A stretch of DNA of 61,015 nt from a virus: positions 1 through 61,015 of the IMG/VR virus record IMGVR_UViG_3300033064_003747. One strand, 5' to 3'. Below the pieces are notes generated by a model. The model was not told the origin of the DNA. It searched no databases and worked only from the letters and a program-made list of their open reading frames with translations. The position numbers and the translations under genes were made by a program. Shown here one piece after another: positions 31,489 through 38,264 of the stretch (positions are counted from its first letter, which is position 1; the number at the start of each line of letters is the position of its first letter).

Positions 31489-31955
31489 TTTACATCACCA
31501 CCTTTCTGCTTGTCCTGATGCATTTTACCAAGCATCATATAACTTACCAGTTTTTTCTCTGCTTGACTTGGTTCTTTCCTGTATTTCTTAGGAAAGTTTA
31601 AGGAGTGAATAAATTGGTAGATGGTATCCTCAAGATAATCCTTCAGCCCATAGAAGCTCTCTCGCTGATTCTCATCACATTCGACATCAGTCATGTCGAT
31701 TTCGCCCTTGTAGTGGAGAAGTTGTATTTGTCCCTCACAAGGTCCTTTGAGGCGTTTGATGATATCTTTATCATGGATAAACACATCGAATGCGAATGGC
31801 ATATAACCATCATAGTAACCATCACTGTTCATGGCGTGAAAGTAGTTTAAGCATTGAATGCTACCATCATCACGCTTTTCAAAGTGCCAATCACTGTCTA
31901 TCCCACTTCCATGTGGGAGGACTTCCAACAGCATCTCTTTGGTTAGAGTTGTCAT
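31485..31955 (-). CDS. Hypothetical protein
   Basis: A 156-residue, aromatic- and Asp-rich protein (DWHFEKRDDGSIQCLNYFHA, DGYYDGYMPFAFDVF). No family or motif is recognised. Start behind GGAAGGA. It begins a two-gene unit that follows the hairpin at 32004-32031. Confidence 0.5.
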   Translation of the reverse strand: MTTLTKEMLLEVLPHGSGIDSDWHFEKRDDGSIQCLNYFHAMNSDGYYDGYMPFAFDVFIHDKDIIKRLKGPCEGQIQLLHYKGEIDMTDVECDENQRESFYGLKDYLEDTIYQFIHSLNFPKKYRKEPSQAEKKLVSYMMLGKMHQDKQKGGDVK

Positions 31956-32003
31956 TTTTCTATCCTTCCTTTTAGGTTTCTAATTGCTCTTATAGAACCA
32001 AGT

Positions 32004-32031
32004 GATAGCACCTGAGCTAACAGATGCTATC
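32004..32031 (-). terminator. Hairpin downstream of a stop codon (GATAGCA stem)
   Basis: GATAGCA (32004-32010) pairs with TGCTATC (32025-32031), 9 bases after the stop of 32041-32388. The preceding AAGTG word is shared with the 27.0 and 30.76 kb hairpins. The stem is short, so this is the weakest member of the set. Confidence 0.45.
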
Positions 32032-32040
32032 CAGTTGGGT

Positions 32041-32388
32041 CTACTTTCTTACAGGAGGTTTGTCGCTGAGCAGTCCCACAAGTAGGAATACATCATGGGC
32101 TGGTAGTTTCGCAAGAATCTTTGCGATTTCCAAACCGGATGTATAGGTGAGTTTCCTTTGGAAGACTACGAATGCGTAATCCTCTTCAGATTTGATGTTC
32201 GTTACATCAAACCCATCACGCACTATGCCGTGACCAACATAGATACCCTGTGCATCTATGATTACGGCATAGCCGTCTTCCTCATCATAAGCAACGAATG
32301 GCTGTTCTTTGACTTCCACTTGTTTTGTGAATGTCAAAGCACCACTCCAAGCATCCCAGTCATGGGCAGTGAATTTGTGGAATTCCAT
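32041..32388 (-). CDS. Hypothetical protein
   Basis: A 115-residue protein, apparently beta-rich in the middle (KQVEVKEQPFVAYDEEDGYA, VIIDAQGIYVGHGIV) and helical at the end. No family recognised. The start follows GAGGACAG. Confidence 0.5.
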   Translation of the reverse strand: MEFHKFTAHDWDAWSGALTFTKQVEVKEQPFVAYDEEDGYAVIIDAQGIYVGHGIVRDGFDVTNIKSEEDYAFVVFQRKLTYTSGLEIAKILAKLPAHDVFLLVGLLSDKPPVRK

Positions 32389-32418
32389 TGTTCTGTCCTC
32401 TCTTCTTTTCTCTGGTTT

Positions 32419-32613
32419 TTAACATACTACGTCAAAGTCTTGTCCATCTACAAGACCATCTTCTACCATACCGAATACTATTTCTTCGATATAGTGGTGG
32501 TCTACTGCAATCCCAGTGGATATTCGCTGCCAGGATTCATATTTGAGATGGTCTTCTACCCATGTTCTACATGGTTTTGTGAGTGGTCTTAGTAAATAAG
32601 TTGTTGTGAACAT
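32419..32613 (-). CDS. Hypothetical small protein
   Basis: A 64-residue protein (TKPCRTWVEDHLKYESWQRI) with an acidic C-terminal half. A G-rich ribosome site (AGAGGGGG) precedes the ATG, and the gene starts 3 bases after the upstream stop. Unknown. Confidence 0.45.
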   Translation of the reverse strand: MFTTTYLLRPLTKPCRTWVEDHLKYESWQRISTGIAVDHHYIEEIVFGMVEDGLVDGQDFDVVC

Positions 32614-32616
32614 TCA

Positions 32617-32802
32617 CTAACACCCCCTCTCTACTGAGGTTCTGTCAAAGTATCCATATCTACAAGCACTCTTGCAGATAATTTTATGGAGTTTTTTGAC
32701 ATGGTCATTAGCATTAAAGTTACTTTTCACCATCAATCTTCCACAGCTTTTCGCTAACAAGCGAGTCCATCGACGGTCTTTCTCCCATGCTTTGCTGTTC
32801 AT
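32617..32802 (-). CDS. Hypothetical small basic protein
   Basis: A 61-residue basic protein (MNSKAWEKDRRWTRLLAKSC), with several Cys at the end (KIICKSACRYGYFDRTSVER) that could form a metal site. The start follows AAAGGAAC. A repeated 22-base element lies 57-78 bases upstream. Confidence 0.45.
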   Translation of the reverse strand: MNSKAWEKDRRWTRLLAKSCGRLMVKSNFNANDHVKKLHKIICKSACRYGYFDRTSVERGC

Positions 32803-32858
32803 CGTTCTGTTCCTTTCAATTTTGGTTTATTTCACTAACGTATATTTCACTGTTATAT

Positions 32859-32880
32859 TTCGCTGACGTGTTTTCGCTGT
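32859..32880 (-). repeat. 22-base direct repeat, copy 1 (TTCGCT...TTTTCGCTGT)
   Basis: The 22 bases here differ by one base from those at 33490-33511. Both contain TTCGCT, then ACGTG, then TTTTCGCTGT, and both lie 55-100 bases upstream of a leftward gene (32802 and 33413). Degenerate TTTCACTAACG and TTTCACTGT units directly precede this copy. Candidate operator or promoter element. Confidence 0.55.
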
Positions 32881-33028
32881 CGGCTTTATGCCGTTGATTT
32901 TATACTGCGATTTTCGTGCTTGTGATTTCGGTTACAGTATAGTTTTTTGTGATTTGTAGATAAACAACTTTGTGATATACTGATAGATAGATTTCGTGAT
33001 TTGGTTTTTTGCAAAATAGATTTTAATT

Positions 33029-33056
33029 GTATGCTACAAGATTAGTTGTAGCATAC
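33029..33056 (-). terminator. Hairpin downstream of a stop codon (GTATGCTACAA stem)
   Basis: GTATGCTACAA (33029-33039) pairs perfectly with TTGTAGCATAC (33046-33056) with loop GATTAG, 12 bases after the stop of 33069-33413. The outer flanks (GCAAAATAG..TTTTAATT and TGTTAAA.CCT) are shared with the hairpin at 33738-33770, whose stem is unrelated. Confidence 0.65.
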
Positions 33057-33068
33057 TGTTAAATCCTA

Positions 33069-33413
33069 TTAATAAGGTTTGAAGTTTTTTTGCGCGTTTA
33101 TGACCACAAATAAACTGGCTTCAATTAGCATAAGCTGTTCGGCAGACAGTTCGATTTTGCCTTCCCATGTATCGGGTGCTTGCCCATCACTTAATTCGGG
33201 TGGACCATTGCAGGTGAACACGCCATTATTGTCGATGATATCGGCAAAAAACAAATCAGTTATACCGACTGCCGTATAGGTGTTTTGGCAGTGATATAGG
33301 TTTTTATCGACACAATCGACTTCGATCTGCCAGTTTTTGCCTATTGTGATAGGCATTACTGGCGGCACTAATCCTGTTGGCAGTGCTTTTTGTAGTTTTT
33401 TTGCGTTTGACAT
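33069..33413 (-). CDS. Hypothetical protein
   Basis: A 114-residue protein, probably beta-rich (MPITIGKNWQIEVDCVDKNL, then YTAVGITDLFFADIIDNNGV), ending in a helix (IELSAEQLMLIEASLFVVIN). The start follows AAAGGTAG. No family recognised. Base use begins to shift here towards that of the odd region further right. Confidence 0.5.
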   Translation of the reverse strand: MSNAKKLQKALPTGLVPPVMPITIGKNWQIEVDCVDKNLYHCQNTYTAVGITDLFFADIIDNNGVFTCNGPPELSDGQAPDTWEGKIELSAEQLMLIEASLFVVINAQKNFKPY

Positions 33414-33447
33414 TGTGCTACCTTTCGATTTTTGGTTTGTTACATTT

Positions 33448-33545
33448 TTCGCTATTGAATATTCGCTATTGAATATTCGCTATTGAATATTCGCTAACGT
33501 GTTTTCGCTGTTGAACTAAATTTCGCTGCTTTTCGCTATTTCGCT
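33448..33545. repeat. TTCGCT array with 14-base tandem repeats
   Basis: Unit TTCGCTATTGAATA occurs three times in tandem at 33448-33489, then a partial copy starts at 33490. TTCGCT recurs eight times within about 100 bases. The 367-base gap 33414-33780 also has repeated TTTGTGATTT words. It separates two leftward genes and may be a regulatory or origin-like region. Confidence 0.7.
33490..33511 (-). repeat. 22-base direct repeat, copy 2
   Basis: Second copy of the element at 32859-32880, with one mismatch. It lies 77-98 bases upstream of the 33069-33413 start. Read leftward it contains ACAGCGAAAACACGT. Same relative position as copy 1, so probably a shared control site. Confidence 0.55.
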
Positions 33546-33737
33546 GTTGAACCAACATTTGCTGATTTTGTTGGTTTTGCCGATTTTGCCGAATTTACGG
33601 ATTTGTAAATTTTCGTAAAATTTTTGTGATTTGGCAAATCGTGTGCAAAATTATACATTATACGATTTTCGATAATGTAATTTTGTTTTACTTTTTTGTG
33701 ATTTTGTTTTTGCTTTTAGGCAAAATAGGATTTAATT

Positions 33738-33770
33738 TATACCGCAAAGTTTTTTATGCTTTGCGGTATA
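33738..33770 (-). terminator. Hairpin downstream of a stop codon (TATACCGCAAAG stem)
   Basis: TATACCGCAAAG (33738-33749) pairs perfectly with CTTTGCGGTATA (33759-33770), loop of 9 bases, 10 bases after the stop of 33781-34260. Flanks match those of the 33029-33056 hairpin (GCAAAATAGGATTTAATT; TGTTAAACCT) while the stem sequence is unrelated. Confidence 0.65.
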
Positions 33771-33780
33771 TTGTTAAACC

Positions 33781-34260
33781 TTATTTTTTATCGGTTGCGA
33801 TTTCGGCGGTATCGGCGGCGGTTTTCGGCGATACCAAATGTAATTTACTGCCGCGATATTCGGCAATTTTTGCATGCAGCATAAATTTGGTAATTCGGCG
33901 AACAACCGATTTTTGTCGATTTAAGCCCGCGTTTGCATATTTCGGTTTATCGGGATTTTTTTCGATAAACCGTTTTTGCGTTGCCGTTGTTAGTGCCGCA
34001 AAATCGATACCGCCATTTTTCGTGGTATCGGCTATGCAATCGTAAACTGCATAGTCGCGTTCGTATCGGGTCGATACGTTCGCCGATTTTGTGTTTTGCT
34101 TTTGTTGGTAAGCCTTAAAAGCAGCATATTCGGCGGCGGTAACTTCGACATTTTCGGCGGTAGGCTGTGCGGTAGGCTGTGCGGTAGGCTGTGCCTTGCG
34201 ATCGGTTTCGATTTTTGCTTTTAACTGCGATTCGGTTTGTGTGTTTTTGTTTTTCGACAT
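33781..34260 (-). CDS. Hypothetical basic protein with AQPT repeats and extreme codon context
   Basis: A 159-residue Lys/Ala/Thr-rich protein (MSKNKNTQTESQLKAKIETD) with three AQPT repeats (12-base DNA repeat near 34158-34197), a spacer and a C-terminal part (KYANAGLNRQKSVVRRITKF) that may be a small helical, nucleic-acid-binding domain. It starts at 34260 behind AAAAGGTTAG. Every GA in the coding strand (26 by my count) is preceded by C, and all but one TC is followed by G. Asp and Glu codons therefore always follow a codon ending in C, and AGA, GGA, TCT and TCA are absent. Confidence 0.65.
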   Translation of the reverse strand: MSKNKNTQTESQLKAKIETDRKAQPTAQPTAQPTAENVEVTAAEYAAFKAYQQKQNTKSANVSTRYERDYAVYDCIADTTKNGGIDFAALTTATQKRFIEKNPDKPKYANAGLNRQKSVVRRITKFMLHAKIAEYRGSKLHLVSPKTAADTAEIATDKK

Positions 34261-34324
34261 TGTACTAACCTTTTGATTGTAATTATACCGCGCGTTATTA
34301 CGCGACATTTTTTAACTGCAATTT

Positions 34325-34355
34325 GTATAGTGCAAGTAAAAAACCTGCACTATAC
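34325..34355. repeat. Hairpin GTATAGTGCA / TGCACTATAC
   Basis: GTATAGTGCA (34325-34334) and TGCACTATAC (34346-34355) form a perfect 10-bp stem with an 11-base loop, 65 bases upstream of the 33781-34260 start. It resembles the post-stop hairpins further left but no gene ends here; it could be the remnant of a lost unit, an operator, or a leader structure. Confidence 0.55.
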
Positions 34356-34958
34356 TTTTGCAATTAAAACCATTAAAAAGGTGTAAAACAACTGTAACTT
34401 ATTTAACACTATTAATAAATTTTAACTATTAAAATTTATATGGTAAACTTGTGTTACATAGTTTTTTACGCATTAAACATTTTAAAAATTATGCTTTATA
34501 ATACACTGCAATATTATAAACCTTACCAGTTTTTACGCGTTAAATTACTAATATATGCTATACAAATTTACCGCTTAAAAAGCCGATATACCATAAGTTT
34601 TTTAACCTGTATTGTATAAATTTTAATAGTTAAATTTATACGATTATGGTTTTATAATCGGTTATAAACTTGTAATTAAAAGCATATGCTTTTATTTAAC
34701 GTTTATTTAACTGTATGCGAAAAAACTTTTATTATGCCGTTATTAATGTTATCGGCATAATCGAAAAAAACTTTAACTTTTTTACTGCCACCATTATAAC
34801 AAAGTTTATGTTTATAAGCAATATTAAAATATTTATAACTTATACAATGTTTATAAAGTATTGCTATATAGTAACTTATAAAAAGCATTTTATTTGTAAA
34901 AAATGCATTGCTATTTACAACAAATAATGCTATGGTACGCGCTTTTGTAAAGCCTTGT

Positions 34959-34975
34959 GTTATAACATGTTACAA
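34959..34975. repeat. Palindromic repeat GTTATAACATGTTACAA, copy 1
   Basis: First of three copies of the near-palindrome TATAACATGTTA in the divergence region (others at 35125 and 35215). Symmetry suggests a dimeric protein site. Confidence 0.55.
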
Positions 34976-35124
34976 CCTAAATGCTAAAAAAACTAATAGC
35001 TATAAGTTTATAGGCATTATATGTTTATATGGTATAAAACCTGTCGCGCGGCGATATTTACCGATACCATATAACGCGATAAAAAGTATGCTATGCTATA
35101 AAATATACAGCTATAAATCGTTGC

Positions 35125-35140
35125 GTTATAACATGTTACA
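35125..35140. repeat. Palindromic repeat GTTATAACATGTTACA, copy 2
   Basis: Second copy of the TATAACATGTTA palindrome, 166 bases after the first, with the same orientation of flanking GT and CA. Confidence 0.55.
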
Positions 35141-35214
35141 TAATACAGTATAATGGCAGGTATAAACATATTAAGCTATAATTAAAACGCGTTACGCGCC
35201 GAATATGGGCGTTT

Positions 35215-35233
35215 TATTATAACATGTTATATA
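35215..35233. repeat. Palindromic repeat TATAACATGTTATA, copy 3
   Basis: Third and most symmetrical copy, about 90 bases after the second, at the right edge of the odd-composition segment. Confidence 0.55.
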
Positions 35234-36225
35234 CCATATACTTACAACATATCATATACTATAAAGCAATATTAAGCTCCATAATTAATAAAGTAGTAAG
35301 CTCATCAATAATTAATAATGGTGTAATATCATATGGTATTAATAATAAGGTAAATCCCTCTGTTATTAACAAAGTAGTAATAAGCTCTATAATTAATCAT
35401 GTAATTAATCTATCTCTTATTATCATTGTAGTAATAAGTCATATCATTTGTGTTATAGTATGTTCATATATCATAGTAGTATAACGGCATATCTTTTTTA
35501 TTATCTTACTGTATATCGGTATAGCTAAAATCATGCATAGTAAGGGGGATAGCATACGTTCTAAGGCTATATTATAGCTTAATCATAGGTGGGCGAGGGC
35601 AAAACACCTTAATCAGCAAAACAAAAGGGATTTATATACCTTGCCATTGGATTTTTATTATAGGGCGTTACAAGGGATTTATGGTACGTTGCCGGGGATT
35701 ACAACTATGCTACCGATACCGACCCCCAAAGTCATTTAGCAAAATGTAATCGACCGTTTGGGTTTTATATTTTGGTGTGAAATGCCCATTATATTACCAG
35801 AGGAAATATGGATTGATCAACCCTTTCTGTGATCACACTCCTCCTACACTGTATTGGCCTTACCCCCTTGAATACTATAAAGATCATAAGATCATTTACC
35901 TGTATATTACTATAATAGAACCCTCTACTGAGTTACTGAGCCAATTGAGTATTAATACTACCCCCTAACCCTTTCATAGTGAACTTAGATTGGTCTGTGA
36001 GACTCTTAATAGGAGCTATTACTGTATTGTGTACCATTAATAGGGTTTAAGCTCTGTATGAACAAGAGATCACTATATTATTTTCATACCTAATTTACTA
36101 ATATGACGAATTGAAAAATTTAAGAGAAGAAATAAAAGAGCAAGAAAGATCTTTACAGAAAATGTGAATGAGAGTATGAATTAATATAATGAAGATGATC
36201 AAGTGCCAAGATTGAGGTTATGAAT

Positions 36226-36732
36226 ATGAAGAGAACCAAAGATAAGATTGAAAAGGGGTATAAGAGGAAGACCTCTCCTTATAATGAGAATTTAGTGTAT
36301 AAGGGGAAGTATAATAAGAATACCTTCCCTGATCTTGTAAAGACATTTGCTCAACAAGGGCTTACAGATGCTGAAATAGCAAGGAAGTTGGGTATATCAT
36401 TATCTACGTTCTATATTTATAGAAGGAAATATCCTAAATTCGCCAAGTCATTAACCGCAGGGAAAGAACCTGTTGATATTGAAGTTGAACAAGCTCTGTT
36501 CAAGAGAGCTATGGGGAGAGAAATTCCCATTGAAGAAGTGACTGAAGTTACGAGTGCAACAGGAAATGTCACAAAGACTGTGAAGAAGTATAAGAAGTAT
36601 TATTTAGGGGACACCATTGCTCAGATATTCTGGTTGAAGAATCGTCAACCTGAGAGGTGGAGAGATAAGATTGATCATGGAGTGTCGGGTGATATTATTA
36701 TTAATGTCGATAAAAATGATAAGAAATACTAA
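36226..36732 (+). CDS. terS: Terminase small subunit
   Basis: A 168-residue protein with a helix-turn-helix (LTDAEIARKLGISLSTFYIY) followed by a helical oligomerisation part and the C-terminal segment DTIAQIFWLKNRQPERWRDK typical of phage small terminases. It recognises the packaging site and recruits the large subunit. The second of two ATGs (36226, MKRTKDK) has correct distance to GAGG. First rightward gene; its stop overlaps the large terminase start (TAATG). Confidence 0.87.
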   Translation: MKRTKDKIEKGYKRKTSPYNENLVYKGKYNKNTFPDLVKTFAQQGLTDAEIARKLGISLSTFYIYRRKYPKFAKSLTAGKEPVDIEVEQALFKRAMGREIPIEEVTEVTSATGNVTKTVKKYKKYYLGDTIAQIFWLKNRQPERWRDKIDHGVSGDIIINVDKNDKKY

Positions 36733-38000
36733 TGTTCCAAAAGAAGTTCAAAAAGACTCCCAAACAGCTTGAAGCAGATAAACTACTGACTTCTAAAACA
36801 GCCGTTCATATCATGTTTGATGGAGGTAGCCGTTCAGGAAAGACCTTTCTACTCATAAGAGCAATCATTATAAGAGCGTTGAAAGCGGCAGGTAGCCGTC
36901 ATGTGGCTCTTAGGAAGCACTTCGCCAGCATTAAGAGATCTGTTTGGTATGACACCCTCCCTAAAGTTCTTGATCTTTGTTTCAAAGAAGTTCCTGTTGA
37001 AATGAATAAGTCTGATTGGTTTATAAGGTTTCCCAATAAAAGTGAAGTATGGTTTGGCGGATTAGATGAGAAACAGCGCACAGAAAAGATCTTTGGAAAT
37101 GAATATAGTACCATGTTCTTCAATGAAGCCTCTGAACTTGATTATGAGAGTGTAAGTAATGGTCTTACAAGGTTAGCGCAGAAGACTTCACTAAAGAACA
37201 GAGTATATTATGATTGTAACCCTCCCGGAAAGAAACACTGGTTGTATAAGGTGTTCTTCCAACATCTTAATCCACTGACTAATGTTGAAATAAATAAAGA
37301 ACTGTATGCACGTCTTCAAATGAATCCGTTTGATAATAAGTCTAATCTTCCTGAAGGCTATATGGAAGAGATTCTTGCTAACCTTCCTGAAAGAAAAAGA
37401 AAACGATTCTTAGATGGTGAATGGTTAGACGATGTAGAAGGTGCTCTATGGAACCGAGATACTATGATAAATCCTTATAGAGTTACCCTTGCAAGCTGCC
37501 CAGAACTCGTTAGAATATTGATAGGAGTTGACCCTGCTGTTTCTACTAAAATTACTTCTTCTGATACAGGTATTGTTTCAGTAGGGATGTCTAAAAATAA
37601 ACATTTCTATGTACAAAGAGATAGCACAGTGAAAGGAAGCCCATTAGAATGGGCAAATATAGTCAATAACCTTTATGGTGAACTCTCAGCGGACAAAGTA
37701 ATTGGAGAATCTAACCAAGGAGGTGATCTTGTAGAAGCGAACCTCAGACATGTCAATCCTCTCATAAGTTACAAATCAGTTCACGCTACGAGAGGCAAGA
37801 TAAAACGTGCCGAGCCGATAGCTAATCTTTACGAACAAGGGAGAGTTCACCATATTGGTATGTTTCCAGATTTAGAAGATGAGTTATGTAGTTATAATCC
37901 AGAAAATGAAGAAAATGACGAAAGCCCCAACAGATTAGACGCTCTTGTATGGGCTATGACTGAATTGGCTGGTATAGGTAAGTCAGCCGGAGTTTGGTAG
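36732..38000 (+). CDS. terL: Terminase large subunit
   Basis: A 422-residue packaging motor. ATPase: Walker A GGSRSGKT (31-38), Walker B and catalytic Glu in STMFFNEASELDY. Nuclease: IGVDPAVSTKITSSDTG with the first catalytic Asp, IGESNQGGDLVE, and a final acidic site in SPNRLDALVWAM. It cuts concatemeric DNA and pumps it into the prohead through the portal. Length is normal. Confidence 0.92.
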   Translation: MFQKKFKKTPKQLEADKLLTSKTAVHIMFDGGSRSGKTFLLIRAIIIRALKAAGSRHVALRKHFASIKRSVWYDTLPKVLDLCFKEVPVEMNKSDWFIRFPNKSEVWFGGLDEKQRTEKIFGNEYSTMFFNEASELDYESVSNGLTRLAQKTSLKNRVYYDCNPPGKKHWLYKVFFQHLNPLTNVEINKELYARLQMNPFDNKSNLPEGYMEEILANLPERKRKRFLDGEWLDDVEGALWNRDTMINPYRVTLASCPELVRILIGVDPAVSTKITSSDTGIVSVGMSKNKHFYVQRDSTVKGSPLEWANIVNNLYGELSADKVIGESNQGGDLVEANLRHVNPLISYKSVHATRGKIKRAEPIANLYEQGRVHHIGMFPDLEDELCSYNPENEENDESPNRLDALVWAMTELAGIGKSAGVW

Positions 38001-38018
38001 AAGAAAGAAGGTGACATA

Positions 38019-38264
38019 ATGGATGATGAAGATATTTATCAAGAAAATTTCCCTTGTATTAATGAACCTATTTATGAGGATGCAGAAATGCCTACTGTAT
38101 ATATAAAACTTCCTGCTGCACCAAATATAAGTAAAATTGCAAAAAAACATAGAGTACTATCATTCAAAAATAATGAAGGGTTTGGTTTGGCATTTAGAGG
38201 ACTTGACAACCATCTGTACATCTATTTCTGTAATTTGAATGCTGTCTCGGGAGAAACACTATGA
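38019..38264 (+). CDS. Hypothetical protein between terminase and portal
   Basis: An 81-residue acidic protein (MDDEDIYQENFPCINEPIYE), with a more basic middle and a C-terminal beta-like part. It follows AAGGTGAC and overlaps the portal gene by ATGA. Small genes at this place are common in phages, but no family can be named. Confidence 0.55.
   Translation: MDDEDIYQENFPCINEPIYEDAEMPTVYIKLPAAPNISKIAKKHRVLSFKNNEGFGLAFRGLDNHLYIYFCNLNAVSGETL

Larger units (their letters stand above)
34261..36219. other. Non-coding divergence region between the leftward and rightward arms
   Basis: About 2 kb with no convincing gene. Both arms are transcribed away from it, so the outward promoters should lie here; an origin or packaging site is also plausible next to the terminase genes. 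34277-35251 is extremely AT-rich and contains GA only as CGA and TC only as TCG. From 35252 to 35500 the DNA stays AT-rich with loose repeats of AATTAATAA and AGTAGTAA. 35560-35760 is more mixed, with repeated GGGATTTAT and a GCCGGGGATT. No clear sigma-70 promoter stands out. Confidence 0.6.

Noticed and set aside
34715-35484. Rightward frames in the divergence region (up to 86 codons)
   Set aside because: They exist because TGA is absent from much of this DNA. They lack ribosome sites, have low-complexity Ile/Asn/Tyr-rich products and no family.
35777-35968. 63-codon rightward frame before the terminase
   Set aside because: No ribosome site and no recognisable pattern; composition does not differ from surrounding non-coding DNA.
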